NCBI GenBank assembly: GCA_002753335.1
Contig: PEAD01000021.1
Span: forward strand, 1-54,596
Length of the DNA: 54,596 nt
Direction: 5' to 3'
Source: Nitrospirae bacterium MYbin3
Lineage (GTDB): Bacteria > Nitrospirota > Thermodesulfovibrionia > Thermodesulfovibrionales > Dissulfurispiraceae
Below the pieces are notes generated by a model, which saw only the letters and a list, made by a program, of their open reading frames with translations, did no database searches and was not told the DNA's origin. Numbering within the stretch: the first letter of the stretch is position 1; each line of letters opens with the position of its first letter. The position numbers and the translations under genes are program-made. This document shows, piece after piece, positions 1 through 10,563 of this stretch.

Positions 1-1894
1 AGTAGGCACGGGCATAGAGCATGTTGCTGCCAGAGATTCGGGCTGGATTGTGCTTGCCAAAAGGGCGGGTACCGTTGAAAGTGTTGATGCTGCACGAATA
101 GTTGTTAGGGTCAACGAAAAAGGCGGAGGAGTTGACATATACAATCTGGTAAAGTTTCAGCGCTCCAATCAGGGCACATGCATGACACAGAAGCCTTTAG
201 CCAAGGTAGGCCAAAAGGTTGAGCGTGGGAGCATCCTTGCTGACGGGCCTTCAATAGAGCAGGGCGAGCTTGCCCTTGGCAAAAATGTCATAGCCGCTTT
301 TATGCCTTGGGGAGGATACAACTTTGAAGATGCTATCCTGCTCAGCGAGAGGCTTGCAAAGGACGACGTTTATACCTCAATTCATATAGAGGAATTTGAG
401 GTGGAGGCGAGGGACACGAAACTCGGACCTGAGGAGATAACAAGAGACATTCCCAATGTAGGAGAAGAGGCTCTAAAAGACCTTGACGAGAGCGGCATAA
501 TCAGGATAGGAGCTGAAGTAAAACCGGGAGATATCATAGTCGGCAAAGTTACCCCTAAAGGCGAGACCATGCTGACTCCCGAAGAGAAACTGCTCCGTGC
601 AATATTCGGCGAAAAGGCGGAAGAGGTAAAAGAGAGCTGCCTTTATGTGCCTCCAGGAATCGAGGGCATAATCGTTGATGTGCGAATACTTTCGAGGAAG
701 GGTCTTGAAAAAGATGCCCGTACAAAAAGCATAGAAGAGGATGACATAAATAAACTGAACAGGGACCTTACAGAAGAAACAAAGATTCTGAAAGAGGAGA
801 AGGCTGCCAAGATAAGAAAGCTTTTAATAGGCCATAAGCTCACCGAGGATCTCAGAGATCCCAAGACCAAAGAGCTTATCTGTCAGAAAGGCAAGAAGCT
901 TTTGGACTCACATCTTGAAAAGGTCAAAGACGACCACCTCACAAGGGTAAGGGTTGAGGACGGCAGCGTGCTTGCCAAGATGGAAGATGTGAAGGCAGAG
1001 ATAAGCCAGAGCATAAAAGACCTTCAGGTTATTTATCAGGAGAGGATTGACCGTGTTAAGAAAGGCGATGAGATGGCGCCGGGCGTAAATAAGACGGTCA
1101 AAGTTTATATAGCCATGAAGAGGAAGATTCAGATAGGCGATAAAATGGCCGGCCGTCATGGTAATAAAGGTGTTGTTTCTATGATACTTCCTGAGGAGGA
1201 TATGCCGTATCTTCCTGATGGATCGCCTGTTGATATTGTCTTGAATCCGCTTGGAGTTCCTTCGAGAATGAACGTAGGACAAATTCTCGAAACGCATCTG
1301 GGCTGGGCTGCCATGGCATTGGGCCTGCATGTCTCGACCCCGGTATTTGAGGGAGCCAAGGAAAAGGAGATTAAGGACTACCTGAAGAAAGCGGGGCAGC
1401 AAAAATCGGAAGAGTTGAAGATTCATGACGGCAGAATGCTGGGGCGCAAATGTTTTGAGTCGAATTCTTTGCAGGTTATTCTGCATGATGGCAAGACCGG
1501 AGAAGCTTTCGAGAGGCCGGTTACGGTTGGATGCATGTATATGCTTAAGCTGCATCATCTGGTTGCCGACAAGATTCATGCTCGGTCCATAGGCCCATAC
1601 TCGCTTGTCACACAGCAGCCGCTCGGAGGCAAGGCGCAGTTTGGCGGACAGAGACTGGGAGAGATGGAAGTATGGGCGCTTGAGGCTTACGGTGCGGCGC
1701 ATACGCTTCAGGAGTTCCTTACGGTCAAGAGCGACGATATTAGCGGAAGGTCTCATATGTACGAGGCTATCGTGAAGGGCGATCCGGTGCTTGAGCCGGG
1801 CATCCCTGAATCCTTCCAAGTACTAATAAAAGAACTCCAGAGCTTAGGTTTGGACATAGAGCTTCTGGAGAAAAAGAGAATAAGGGAGGAATAG
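1..1894 (+). CDS. rpoB: RNA polymerase beta subunit, 3' part (5' end outside window)
   Basis: C-terminal portion of the RNA polymerase beta subunit, the core catalytic partner of beta'. The open frame enters from the left edge (first full codon at base 2) and already reads [14 protein letters not shown], so a GTG at base 50 is internal and not the start. Landmarks are the GRHGNKGV motif near base 1150, the [15 protein letters not shown] segment near 1250, and the conserved C-terminal [19 protein letters not shown] block near 1625, followed by the beta clamp tail. The gene ends 1 nt before rpoC, with a ribosome-binding sequence (AAGGGAGGA) just ahead of the rpoC start, which is the usual rpoBC operon arrangement. 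Sequence-based and family-based identification are both unambiguous. Confidence 0.98.
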   Translation, partial: VGTGIEHVAARDSGWIVLAKRAGTVESVDAARIVVRVNEKGGGVDIYNLVKFQRSNQGTCMTQKPLAKVGQKVERGSILADGPSIEQGELALGKNVIAAFMPWGGYNFEDAILLSERLAKDDVYTSIHIEEFEVEARDTKLGPEEITRDIPNVGEEALKDLDESGIIRIGAEVKPGDIIVGKVTPKGETMLTPEEKLLRAIFGEKAEEVKESCLYVPPGIEGIIVDVRILSRKGLEKDARTKSIEEDDINKLNRDLTEETKILKEEKAAKIRKLLIGHKLTEDLRDPKTKELICQKGKKLLDSHLEKVKDDHLTRVRVEDGSVLAKMEDVKAEISQSIKDLQVIYQERIDRVKKGDEMAPGVNKTVKVYIAMKRKIQIGDKMAGRHGNKGVVSMILPEEDMPYLPDGSPVDIVLNPLGVPSRMNVGQILETHLGWAAMALGLHVSTPVFEGAKEKEIKDYLKKAGQQKSEELKIHDGRMLGRKCFESNSLQVILHDGKTGEAFERPVTVGCMYMLKLHHLVADKIHARSIGPYSLVTQQPLGGKAQFGGQRLGEMEVWALEAYGAAHTLQEFLTVKSDDISGRSHMYEAIVKGDPVLEPGIPESFQVLIKELQSLGLDIELLEKKRIREE

Positions 1895-1895
1895 C

Positions 1896-4800
1896 TTGAT
1901 AGAAGACATTTATTCGCTTTTCCAAAAGCCGAAAAACCCTAAGGACTTTGATGCTATAAGAATAAAATTAGCGTCTCCTGAAAAGATACGCGAGTGGTCT
2001 TACGGTGAAGTCAAGAAACCTGAAACGATCAACTACCGTACGTTTAAGCCTGAGCGCGATGGTCTTTTCTGCGCTAAAATTTTCGGTCCGGTAAAGGACT
2101 GGGAATGCTTGTGCGGAAAGTACAAGAGGATGAAGCACCGTGGAGTTATCTGCGACAAATGCGGCGTTGAAGTCATACAGTCGAAGGTGCGACGGGAGCG
2201 CATGGGCCATATAGAGCTCGCTACCCCTGTAGCACACGTATGGTTTCTGCGCGGAGTGCCGAGCAGAATAGGAACCCTTCTTGATATGACTATACGGCAT
2301 CTTGAACGAGTGCTCTATTTTGAAGAGCATATCGTAATAGATCCGGGTGATACCCCTCTTAAAGAAAAGGAGCTGCTTTCGGAGGAGGAGTATAAAAAGA
2401 AGTTCGCCGAATACGGAAACAGATTTAAGGCAGGAATGGGCGCAGAGGCTGTTCGTGAACTTCTCAAAAAGGTTGATCTTCCGCCGCTTGCTAAGGACCT
2501 GAAACAGAAGATAGATGATGCGTCTTCGATCGGAGTCAAGAAAAAGCTTACAAAGAGGCTGAGAATTGTTGAGGCATTTTTGAGGTCCGAGAACAAGCCT
2601 GAATGGATGATCCTCGACATTATACCTGTGCTTCCGCCTGACCTCAGGCCGCTAGTGCCGCTTGACGGAGGCCGGTTTGCAACTTCCGATCTCAATGACC
2701 TGTATAGGCGCATAATAAACAGGAACAACAGGCTTAAACGCCTTATGGAGCTTAAGGCCCCGAGCGTTATTCTTAAGAACGAAAAGAGAATGCTTCAGGA
2801 GGCTGTGGACGCGCTGTTTGACAACAGCAAAAAAGCTAAAGTTCTAAAGGCCGGCGGTAAGAGGGCCCTGAAATCTTTGAGCGATATGATAAAGGGCAAG
2901 CAGGGAAGATTCAGGCAGAACCTTTTAGGGAAGAGGGTTGATTATTCTGGCCGTTCTGTTATCGTTGTCGGTCCGGAACTTAAGCTGAATCAGTGCGGGC
3001 TTCCCAAGCGTATGGCGCTTGAACTTTTCAAGCCGTTCGTATTCAACAAGCTCGAAGAAAAGGGCTATGCAACAACCATAAAGCTTGCAAAGAGGCTTGT
3101 GGAGAAGGAGAGGCCGGAGGTTTGGGATGCTCTTGAAGAGGTTATCCATGAGCATCCGGTGCTGCTTAACCGTGCCCCTACTTTGCACAGGCTCGGCATT
3201 CAGGCGTTCGATCCGATACTTGTTGAAGGCAGGGCTATAACACTGCATCCTCTGGTCTGCACAGCCTTTAACGCAGATTTTGACGGTGACCAGATGGCTG
3301 TTCATGTACCGCTTTCGATAGAGGCTCAGATAGAAGCAAGGGTGCTGATGATGTCTGTGAACAACCTGCTTTCGCCCGCAAATGGAAAGCCGATAATAGT
3401 GCCCACTCAGGATATGGTTCTCGGCATCTACTATCTTACGAAACAGAAAAAGAATGTGAAGGGTGAAAGGAAGCATACTGACGAAGAGATAAAAAATATA
3501 AAGGGTAGTGCCCGCATAATTGCAGACCTTCAGGGAAAATATGAAAGTCCTGAAGATGTAAGAATGGCATACGACTCAGGTGTTCTTGATGAGCATGCGG
3601 CAATAAAGGTCAGGATGGGCGGAGAAACTGTGGAGACGACCGCAGGTCGAATACTGTTAAGCGAGATACTTCCTTCTAGCATTCCATTTTCGATGGTCAA
3701 CAAGGAAATGAACAAAAAAGAGCTCGGCAAACTTATAGAATATATTTACAAAATGTCGGGCAGACGTGAAACAGTTATGTTCCTTAACAGAATAGAGAGG
3801 ATAGGCTTCGAGTTTGCCACCAAGTCAGGAATCTCTATCTGCATTGATGATATGCATGTGCCTTCCAAAAAAGATGAGCTTATCAAAGAGGCGGAGGCAG
3901 AGGCTATCGAGGTCCAGAGGCAGTATGCCGACGGTCTGATTACTCAGGGAGAGCGCTACAATAAAGTAATCGATATCTGGGCCAATGTGACCGAAAAGGT
4001 TGCGGAAGAAATGATGGGTGAACTCGGAGCAGAGGAAGGCAAGAATCTTTCTGAAGAAGAGCTCAAGGAAAGCCGTTCTTTTAACAGCATATTCATGATG
4101 GCAGACTCAGGAGCAAGAGGAAGCGCAGCGCAGATAAGGCAGCTTGCAGGAATGAGAGGCCTTATGGCAAAGCCTTCCGGCGAAATCATGGAGACCCCGA
4201 TTACCGCCAATTTCAGAGAAGGGCTAACACCGCTCCAGTATTTTATTTCTACTCACGGAGCAAGAAAAGGTCTTGCAGATACGGCGTTGAAGACCGCAAA
4301 CGCAGGTTATCTTACCAGAAGGCTTGTTGATGTTGCACAGGATGTAAACTTGTCAGAGGTGGACTGCGGAACAAGGGACGGAATAACCGTAACCGCGTTG
4401 ATCGAAGGCGGCGAAATAATACAGCCCCTCGAAGACAGGATCTTCGGCAGAACCCTTGCTGAGACTATAAAAGATCCGGGTACGAATGAGACAATAGCTA
4501 GCAGAAATCAGGATGTTGACGAACAGCTCGCCAAAAAGATAATTGATGCAGGGATAGACAAGATTAAAATCAGATCTGCTCTGACCTGTGTCGCCAAGAT
4601 AGGCGTATGCGGCAAATGCTACGGAAGAGACCTTGGAAGAGGCGATGTTATAGAGATAGGAGAGGCTGTCGGCATTATAGCTGCACAGTCAATCGGCGAG
4701 CCTGGCACGCAGCTTACGATGAGAACCTTTCACATCGGAGGCGCGGCAACAAAGGTTATTGAACAGGCGGTGCTTACATCCAAGAACTCCGGCTTTGTAA

Positions 4801-6077
4801 AGTTCATTGACCTGAATGCGGTCAAGAACAAGGAAGGTGTTTTGATAGTCCTCAACAGGAACGCCTTGATAGCCATAGTGGATAAGGCCGGCCGAGAGAA
4901 GGAAAAGTACAACCTTGTTTACGGCGCTCAGATTTTTGTAGAGGACAAGCAGAAGGTTGATGCTAACCAGAAACTTGTTGAATGGGATCCGTACTCAACT
5001 CCTATACTTACCGAACTTGGCGGAAAGATAGCGTTCGGAGATATAGTTGAATCGGTTACGGTCAAAGAAGAGGTTGACGAGCATACAGGCCTTGCGCATA
5101 AGGTCATAATCGATTACCCGGGCCACATGAGGCCGAGAATATCGATAAAGGATGACCATAACCGCACCTTGAAAATCCCTGGAACCAACCAGCAGGCCCG
5201 TTATTTGCTGCCTGCAGGAGCGCATATACTCGTTGATAAGAATGAGGCGGTGCATCCGGGCACTATACTCGCAAAGATGCCAAGAGAGACCACAAAGACC
5301 AAAGACATAACCGGCGGTCTACCTAGGGTTGCCGAACTGTTCGAGGCGAGGAAGCCGAAGGAACAGGCGATCGTAAGCGAAATAGACGGTATTGTCGAGT
5401 TCAGGGGTGCGCATAAGGGCATGCGGGTAGTTGTTGTAAAGGGCGGTGATGAGTCGAGGGAATACATGATACCCAAAGGCAAGCATGTTACTGTGCATGA
5501 AGGCGACTGGGTAAAGGCCGGTGAGCCTTTGATGGATGGCTCTGTGAATCCCCACAGCATGCTTGATATTTTAGGACCCAAGGAACTCCAGCGTTATCTT
5601 GTTGATGAGGTACAGAAGGTTTACAGGCTTCAGGGTGTTACCATCAGCGACAAGCATATAGAGATAATCGTGCGCCAGATGATGAGGAAGATCAAGATAG
5701 AAGATCCCGGGAATACCCCCTTCCTTATCGGCGACGAGATCGACAGGCCTGTTTTTGTTGAGGCTAACGATCTGGCAAAACAGAAGGGCGGTAAGCCGGC
5801 GCAGGGCAAGCCGATGCTTCTCGGTATCACCAAGGCATCTCTTGCTACAGACAGTTGGGTTTCTGCAGCATCATTCCAAGAGACCACAAGAGTTCTTACC
5901 GAGGCGGCTCTTAACGGCAAGGTTGATGGATTAGAAGGCCTTAAAGAGAACGTGATAATGGGCAGAGTTATACCTGCAGGTTCGGGAACCCCTATGTACA
6001 GAGACAGTTTCATAATGGGAGATTTTTACGAAATGCAGCTACAAAAAGAAGAGGAAGCGACCGAAGTCGAAGAGTAG
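1896..6077 (+). CDS. rpoC: RNA polymerase beta' subunit
   Basis: Full-length beta' subunit (1393 residues, normal for bacteria). It starts at TTG 1896, 1 nt after the rpoB stop; an AAGGGAGGA Shine-Dalgarno lies at about 1882-1890, and the protein opens with the typical [12 protein letters not shown]. The N-terminal zinc site is Cys71, Cys73, Cys86 and Cys89. The Mg-binding active-site loop NADFDGD lies at residues 459-465, with aspartates 461, 463 and 465. The second zinc site is formed by the Cys of DCGTRDGI and the [11 protein letters not shown] cluster in the C-terminal half, followed by the [12 protein letters not shown] trigger-helix region. No insertions or frameshifts were seen. The operon ends here at a strong terminator. 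Confidence 0.99.
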   Translation: MIEDIYSLFQKPKNPKDFDAIRIKLASPEKIREWSYGEVKKPETINYRTFKPERDGLFCAKIFGPVKDWECLCGKYKRMKHRGVICDKCGVEVIQSKVRRERMGHIELATPVAHVWFLRGVPSRIGTLLDMTIRHLERVLYFEEHIVIDPGDTPLKEKELLSEEEYKKKFAEYGNRFKAGMGAEAVRELLKKVDLPPLAKDLKQKIDDASSIGVKKKLTKRLRIVEAFLRSENKPEWMILDIIPVLPPDLRPLVPLDGGRFATSDLNDLYRRIINRNNRLKRLMELKAPSVILKNEKRMLQEAVDALFDNSKKAKVLKAGGKRALKSLSDMIKGKQGRFRQNLLGKRVDYSGRSVIVVGPELKLNQCGLPKRMALELFKPFVFNKLEEKGYATTIKLAKRLVEKERPEVWDALEEVIHEHPVLLNRAPTLHRLGIQAFDPILVEGRAITLHPLVCTAFNADFDGDQMAVHVPLSIEAQIEARVLMMSVNNLLSPANGKPIIVPTQDMVLGIYYLTKQKKNVKGERKHTDEEIKNIKGSARIIADLQGKYESPEDVRMAYDSGVLDEHAAIKVRMGGETVETTAGRILLSEILPSSIPFSMVNKEMNKKELGKLIEYIYKMSGRRETVMFLNRIERIGFEFATKSGISICIDDMHVPSKKDELIKEAEAEAIEVQRQYADGLITQGERYNKVIDIWANVTEKVAEEMMGELGAEEGKNLSEEELKESRSFNSIFMMADSGARGSAAQIRQLAGMRGLMAKPSGEIMETPITANFREGLTPLQYFISTHGARKGLADTALKTANAGYLTRRLVDVAQDVNLSEVDCGTRDGITVTALIEGGEIIQPLEDRIFGRTLAETIKDPGTNETIASRNQDVDEQLAKKIIDAGIDKIKIRSALTCVAKIGVCGKCYGRDLGRGDVIEIGEAVGIIAAQSIGEPGTQLTMRTFHIGGAATKVIEQAVLTSKNSGFVKFIDLNAVKNKEGVLIVLNRNALIAIVDKAGREKEKYNLVYGAQIFVEDKQKVDANQKLVEWDPYSTPILTELGGKIAFGDIVESVTVKEEVDEHTGLAHKVIIDYPGHMRPRISIKDDHNRTLKIPGTNQQARYLLPAGAHILVDKNEAVHPGTILAKMPRETTKTKDITGGLPRVAELFEARKPKEQAIVSEIDGIVEFRGAHKGMRVVVVKGGDESREYMIPKGKHVTVHEGDWVKAGEPLMDGSVNPHSMLDILGPKELQRYLVDEVQKVYRLQGVTISDKHIEIIVRQMMRKIKIEDPGNTPFLIGDEIDRPVFVEANDLAKQKGGKPAQGKPMLLGITKASLATDSWVSAASFQETTRVLTEAALNGKVDGLEGLKENVIMGRVIPAGSGTPMYRDSFIMGDFYEMQLQKEEEATEVEE

Positions 6078-6099
6078 CAAATAAAGAGAAAGGTATTTA

Positions 6100-6132
6100 A
6101 AGGGGCATGGATTTCTCCATGCCCCTTTTTTC
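6100..6132 (+). terminator. Rho-independent terminator after rpoC
   Basis: A perfect 12-bp stem (6100-6111 with 6116-6127, GGGGCATGG core) with a TTTC loop is followed by a T-run to about 6131. It lies 23 nt after the rpoC stop and ends the rpoBC transcript. The next gene is convergent and its stop lies 17 nt further on. Confidence 0.93.
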
Positions 6133-6148
6133 GTTTTGCTTTTTTAGG

Positions 6149-7123
6149 TTAATCCTGCTGAATTGCAGAGAGCTGCCAGTTTGTTGTTCCTATCTTCCTC
6201 ATGAAGGTCCAGTATTCCACGAACCTTACAGGTTCTTTATTGCTGCCTTCAAGTATTTTTCCTGACTCGTCAGTAACATAATCAAGTACGTTAGCAGTGA
6301 ACTCTACCGTAATGAAGTCTTTTCCTTCCTCCTGCCATGCCTCGGTTATCGCAACATTTCTCATAGCGATATTTTCGAGCCTGTTTATTCTTCCGTCAGC
6401 TTTTAACTGAGCAGAATCTTTTCTCATCTGATCCGAGATTTCGGGTGCGAGTATGTTGCTTACTGAAGCCATATCTCTTTGCATCCATGCCGCCTGCACC
6501 TTGAAAAACATATCTCCAGCAGTTTCTTTGAATCTGTTTTCATCAAATGTGGAATCGAACTGTCTGATATACGAGAGGCCTGCTGAAAGGTCATCCTGCT
6601 GTGTTGTTGCAGTGCTCGAACCCTGATACTGGTATGCTTGCTGAGGTTCAGGGCTGCTGTATTGGCCGTAGCCTTGAGGTGTGGCCAATGCCGGCTGTTC
6701 TTTTTTTGATTTGACCATCTTGTAAATTACAAAGATGATAAGTCCGATCAATATTATCTCGATCATACCTATGCCGCCTCCAAATCCTCCGGAGCCAAAA
6801 CCGCTGCCCATGCCGAGGCTGCTGAAAAGCATTGAGGCCAGCATGCCGCCGACCAACCCGCCCGCCATTCCACGCATAAAGCCACCCCAAGGTGAAGGCT
6901 GAGGGGCTGCAGGCTGCATATTCTGCTGAGGCTGCGCCTGCTTTTGCATCTGGTTTTGCTGCTGAGGCTGTGCCTGCCGTGCAGGTGGCGCGTATGTTTT
7001 GGAACCTCTGCTGCCGTAGCTTGAGGAGCCTCTGCTTCCTCCTCCTGCTCGTGCGAAAGAGTTTTCTTCAAGGCAGACCGAGAAGAAAACCGCAAGCAAA
7101 ATTAATATAAACATTTTTTTCAT
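6149..7123 (-). CDS. Tim44-like domain membrane protein
   Basis: 324-residue protein of the bacterial Tim44-like family. An N-terminal signal peptide (residues 1-25, MKKMFILILLAVFF core) is followed by Gly/Ser-rich and Gln/Pro-rich low-complexity sequence (about 26-80). Then come Gly-rich hydrophobic segments (about 82-140), including a probable membrane anchor EIILIGLIIFVIYKMV. A C-terminal domain (about 180-322) has the Tim44-like pattern; an internal FDENRFKETAGDMFFKVQ segment is typical. In mitochondria Tim44 tethers the import motor; the function of the bacterial homologues is not established. The start is supported by a perfect AGGAGGT (7131-7137) 7 nt upstream of the ATG and by a promoter at 7153-7180. 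It is monocistronic, convergent with rpoC and divergent from the kinase at 7214. Confidence 0.8.
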   Translation of the reverse strand: MKKMFILILLAVFFSVCLEENSFARAGGGSRGSSSYGSRGSKTYAPPARQAQPQQQNQMQKQAQPQQNMQPAAPQPSPWGGFMRGMAGGLVGGMLASMLFSSLGMGSGFGSGGFGGGIGMIEIILIGLIIFVIYKMVKSKKEQPALATPQGYGQYSSPEPQQAYQYQGSSTATTQQDDLSAGLSYIRQFDSTFDENRFKETAGDMFFKVQAAWMQRDMASVSNILAPEISDQMRKDSAQLKADGRINRLENIAMRNVAITEAWQEEGKDFITVEFTANVLDYVTDESGKILEGSNKEPVRFVEYWTFMRKIGTTNWQLSAIQQD

Positions 7124-7152
7124 GTGTGTTACCTCCTGAATAACTTTTAATA

Positions 7153-7180
7153 ATTATAACTTAACGGCATATGCTGTGAA
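7153..7180 (-). promoter_or_regulatory. Sigma-70-like promoter of the Tim44-like gene
   Basis: Read on the minus strand: TTCACA (7175-7180, five of six to TTGACA), a 16-nt spacer, then a perfect TATAAT (7153-7158). Start of transcription is predicted near 7146, ahead of the AGGAGGT ribosome-binding site at 7131-7137. Confidence 0.6.
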
Positions 7181-7195
7181 CAGCAGCAATACATG

Positions 7196-7204
7196 TGATA
7201 CAAT
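7196..7204 (+). promoter_or_regulatory. Extended -10 element next to the 7214 start codon
   Basis: TGaTACAAT (TG at 7196-7197, hexamer 7199-7204) matches an extended -10. It ends 9 nt before the ATG at 7214, predicting a transcript start about 3 nt before the ATG. There is no Shine-Dalgarno in the interval, so the mRNA may be leaderless. Confidence 0.4.
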
Positions 7205-7213
7205 CAAAAAAGC

Positions 7214-9313
7214 ATGAATCTGCAGAACAATAACTATCAGATAGCCAAGGAGTTGGCGGTTTTTAACGCGTTTGCGGACATCCTCAGCAGGCATAATACG
7301 TCCGAGGGGGTGGTTCAGGATACTCTCGATATGCTAGTAACTCAGATGAATGCAGACAGAGGATGGATTTATCTCTTTGATGAGGATTCTTTTGAATTGG
7401 GCCTTGTGGCCCATAGGGGGCTTTTGCCTCCTTTTCTGCAGAGGGTCTGGAGACTTAAACCGGGCGAATGTTTTGCTGGCAAAGTGTTTAGTTCGGGCAT
7501 AGCATTGCTTGTAGAGAATGCTGCGGATGATCCGAGGGTTCTTTATCATGACCCCGAAATTTTGCGCATGGCGGGCGTTCCGATATCGTCGAGGGGCAGG
7601 GTTATTGGGGTGCTGGACATAGGCTGCGGCGGGGGTTCCTGTTTTGGGGCTGTGGATATAAGGCTTCTTTCCACAATAGGCGGGCAGCTTGGCGTAGAGA
7701 TAGAGAATATGAGGCTGATAAGCCAGCTTCAGGAAAAAATGGCGCATATAGAACTCATAAGCGAACTCAGCAGCATGATAAATTCAAGCCTAAGCATCGG
7801 CGCTATTTTCAAAATAATGGCTTCGGAAATAAAGAAGATCATAGACTATGACAGGGCCAGCCTTCTTTTATTTGACGAAAAGAAAAACAACCTTGCTATT
7901 TTTGCGCTTGATACAGAAATGAAGACCGACATGACCAAAGGTGTAAAGGCACCGATTGAGGGCACCAGCGCCGGATGGGTCATCAGAAATAATCGTGCAT
8001 GGATAAACTACGATTTGTCGAGAGATATAAAATTCCCTCTCGACAAGAAGCTTCTTTATGAAGGCATTCGCTCAACCATAAGCATTCCCCTTTTTCAGGA
8101 CAGGCTTTTGGGTGTGTTTAATCTGGATAGCATGACCGCAGCAAACTATTCAGAAAAAGATTTGAAGATGCTGCTGCCTGTTACCAAGCATATTTCTATA
8201 GCCTTGGAGAACGCGCTGCTCTTTGAAGAAATTTCGAGAGAGAAAAAAGAATGGGTGAAGACTTTTGACTCTATAGCGGACATGCTTTGGATAGAGGATG
8301 ACAAGCAGAGAATTGTCCGCGCCAACGAATCGCTGCTTAAGGCTGCAGGGCTTTCTGCACTTGATGCTTCTGGGAGGGCAAGAGACGATATATTCAGAAT
8401 GATAGGCATAAACGATGAAATTAATTTTGGTTCAGGCGGTTCGGAGTTTGTCGAGCTGAGAGGTGCGGGAGGAACCATACTTCATTTTGGGTCTTATCCT
8501 CTTTTGGATGAAGACGGAAAGCTTTATTCTACGGTTTATTATCTGCGGGATGTTACCGCCCAAAGACGTCTTGAGCAGCAGCTTGTCAGGGCTGACAAGC
8601 TTGCCTCTTTAGGTACGCTTGTGGCCGGAATAGCCCATGAAATAAACAATCCTCTCGGCATTATAGCCGGATACTCCGAGGCCCTTCTTGACAGGTGCGG
8701 AGAGGCCGGGCTTGTGAGAAGCGAGGCTTTCAGGGATTTTCCTGAATATCTGCAGACGATACACAACGAAATTTTCAGGTGCAAGGATATACTGGCCACA
8801 CTGCTTGAATTTGCGAGGCCTGCGGCCGGAATTATCCGTCAGATAGACATTAACGAACTCCTGAAGGAGGTTATACTGCTTGTAAACTATAAGGCAAAGC
8901 GCCTGAAACACAGAATTGATCTTGAGCTTACTGCAGAGCTTGCAAAGATTCAGGCCGAGCCGGGCAAGCTCAGGCAGCTTTTCATGAATATAATAATTAA
9001 TTCTATGTATTTCACACCCGAAGGCGGCAGGATCGTTATAAAGACTTCAAAGAGTTGTAACGATACACGCTACATATCGGATGATGCTATAAAAGTTACG
9101 ATCAGCGATACAGGATGCGGCATTGATCCGGCGGACCTATCTAAGATATTCGACCCCTTTTTCACCACCAAGCCTGTGGGAGACGGCACCGGACTTGGTC
9201 TTTCGATCTGCCATAAAATAGCGCAAGAGCACGGCGGCACAATAGATGTTGAGAGCAGCATAGGTATCGGAACTGTTTTTTCTATAAACTTGCCGTTAAG
9301 AAGCGGAAGCTAA
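7214..9313 (+). CDS. Sensor histidine kinase, GAF-GAF-PAS-HisKA-HATPase
   Basis: 699-residue soluble sensor kinase without membrane segments. Two GAF-type domains (about 10-165 and 185-340) are followed by a PAS-like domain (about 345-460). The dimerisation/phosphoacceptor helix follows, with His475 in GIAHEINNPLG, then a catalytic ATPase domain with MNIIINSM (N box region), DTGCGID (G1) and GDGTGLGLSI (G2). All kinase residues look intact. GAF domains often bind small ligands or tetrapyrroles; the ligand here is unknown. It has no receiver domain and no adjacent response regulator, so it is an orphan kinase. The start lacks a Shine-Dalgarno but has a -10-like element just upstream. Confidence 0.9.
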   Translation: MNLQNNNYQIAKELAVFNAFADILSRHNTSEGVVQDTLDMLVTQMNADRGWIYLFDEDSFELGLVAHRGLLPPFLQRVWRLKPGECFAGKVFSSGIALLVENAADDPRVLYHDPEILRMAGVPISSRGRVIGVLDIGCGGGSCFGAVDIRLLSTIGGQLGVEIENMRLISQLQEKMAHIELISELSSMINSSLSIGAIFKIMASEIKKIIDYDRASLLLFDEKKNNLAIFALDTEMKTDMTKGVKAPIEGTSAGWVIRNNRAWINYDLSRDIKFPLDKKLLYEGIRSTISIPLFQDRLLGVFNLDSMTAANYSEKDLKMLLPVTKHISIALENALLFEEISREKKEWVKTFDSIADMLWIEDDKQRIVRANESLLKAAGLSALDASGRARDDIFRMIGINDEINFGSGGSEFVELRGAGGTILHFGSYPLLDEDGKLYSTVYYLRDVTAQRRLEQQLVRADKLASLGTLVAGIAHEINNPLGIIAGYSEALLDRCGEAGLVRSEAFRDFPEYLQTIHNEIFRCKDILATLLEFARPAAGIIRQIDINELLKEVILLVNYKAKRLKHRIDLELTAELAKIQAEPGKLRQLFMNIIINSMYFTPEGGRIVIKTSKSCNDTRYISDDAIKVTISDTGCGIDPADLSKIFDPFFTTKPVGDGTGLGLSICHKIAQEHGGTIDVESSIGIGTVFSINLPLRSGS

Positions 9314-9348
9314 TACTGATAAGCATATTTCTTGGCCTGCCAAAATAA

Positions 9349-9378
9349 TTGACGGTCTGAGCTGTTAAAGGTTATCTT
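9349..9378 (+). promoter_or_regulatory. Candidate aroC promoter abutting the start codon
   Basis: TTGACG (9349-9354), 18-nt spacer, TATCTT (9373-9378). The predicted transcription start coincides with the aroC ATG at 9385, and no Shine-Dalgarno is present between the -10 and the ATG. This is consistent with leaderless initiation. Confidence 0.4.
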
Positions 9379-9384
9379 AACATT

Positions 9385-10563
9385 ATGACAACCAAGCTTA
9401 GATTTCTTACAGCAGGAGAGTCGCACGGCAAAGGACTGACCGGCATTATCGAGGGATTACCGGCCGGGCTTGAACTGTCGTCGGACAATCTTGACAGGGA
9501 GCTGCATAGAAGACAGGGTGGTTATGGCCGCGGCGGCAGGATGAAGATTGAACAGGATAAAGCTGAGCTTATATCAGGTCTGCGCTGGGGAAAGACCATC
9601 GGCTCGCCTCTGACAATATTGATAGAAAACAAAGACTGGAAAAACTGGCAGGAAGGCATGTCTCCATTGAAGGAGCATGAAGGCTCTATACCGGCGGTGA
9701 CCAAGCCGAGACCTGGGCATGCAGACCTTTCAGGGGTGCTTAAATATAATCAGACAGACGCGAGAAGCATTCTCGAAAGATCGAGCGCAAGAGAGACGGC
9801 GATGCGTGTGGCTGTCGGTGCGGTGGCAAAGAAATTCCTTGCCGAGTTTGGCATATCGATCGGCAGTTATGTAACAAGAATCGGAGTCGCAGACATGCCG
9901 CAAAAAGATCAGCAGGGTCAGCTGCTTGCGCTTTTTCAAAAGGCAGAGGAGTCGCAAGTGCGCTGCCCGGACGAAGAAGCCTCATTAAAAATGGTTTCGG
10001 TTATTGATGAAGCGGTAAAAAACGGAGATACGGTGGGCGGTGCGTTCGTTGTTTTCGCAGTGGGCCTGCCCATAGGCCTCGGCAGCCATATCCAGTGGGA
10101 CAAACGCTTGGACGGCATAATTGCCCAGGCGATGATGAGCATTCAGGCCATCAAGGGGGTTGAAATAGGCGCAGGCTTCAAAATGGCAGAAAGCTTTGGC
10201 TCACAGGTTCTGGATGAGATATTCTTCAACAAAGAAGAAAAAAAGTTTTACAGAAAAACAAATTACGCGGGTGGAATTGAGGGAGGCATGACCAACGGCA
10301 TGCCTATAATCGTATCGGCAGTGATGAAGCCGATACCGACACTCAGAAAACCGCTTATTTCGGTTGACATGGCATCGAAAGAACCGTTTGAAGCTGCCTA
10401 CGAACGCTCTGATTCCTGTGCTGTTCCTGCTGCTGCGGTTGTTGCAGAAGCGATGCTTGCTATAATTCTTGCAGATGCTATTTTAGAAAAATTCGGCGGC
10501 GACAGCTTAACCGAAATCCGCAGAAACTTTGACTCCTATGAAAAGCAGCTCAAAAGCTTTTAA
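9385..10563 (+). CDS. aroC: Chorismate synthase
   Basis: 392 residues, a complete chorismate synthase. It converts 5-enolpyruvylshikimate-3-phosphate to chorismate with reduced FMN, the last common step to aromatic amino acids, folate and quinones. Family signatures: AGESHGKGLTGIIEGLPAG near the N terminus, GKTIGSPLTILI, RPGHADLSGVLKY, RSSARETAMRVA, GVEIGAGF and GGIEGGMTNG, all in the expected order. Its 3' end overlaps the start of the downstream lytic transglycosylase gene in another frame, so the two are probably co-transcribed. No other shikimate-pathway gene is nearby. Confidence 0.98.
   Translation: MTTKLRFLTAGESHGKGLTGIIEGLPAGLELSSDNLDRELHRRQGGYGRGGRMKIEQDKAELISGLRWGKTIGSPLTILIENKDWKNWQEGMSPLKEHEGSIPAVTKPRPGHADLSGVLKYNQTDARSILERSSARETAMRVAVGAVAKKFLAEFGISIGSYVTRIGVADMPQKDQQGQLLALFQKAEESQVRCPDEEASLKMVSVIDEAVKNGDTVGGAFVVFAVGLPIGLGSHIQWDKRLDGIIAQAMMSIQAIKGVEIGAGFKMAESFGSQVLDEIFFNKEEKKFYRKTNYAGGIEGGMTNGMPIIVSAVMKPIPTLRKPLISVDMASKEPFEAAYERSDSCAVPAAAVVAEAMLAIILADAILEKFGGDSLTEIRRNFDSYEKQLKSF

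Noticed and set aside
908..1819. 303-codon open frame on the minus strand inside rpoB
   Set aside because: It lies entirely within rpoB, which has clear conserved motifs in the other frame; its translation shows no recognisable domain.
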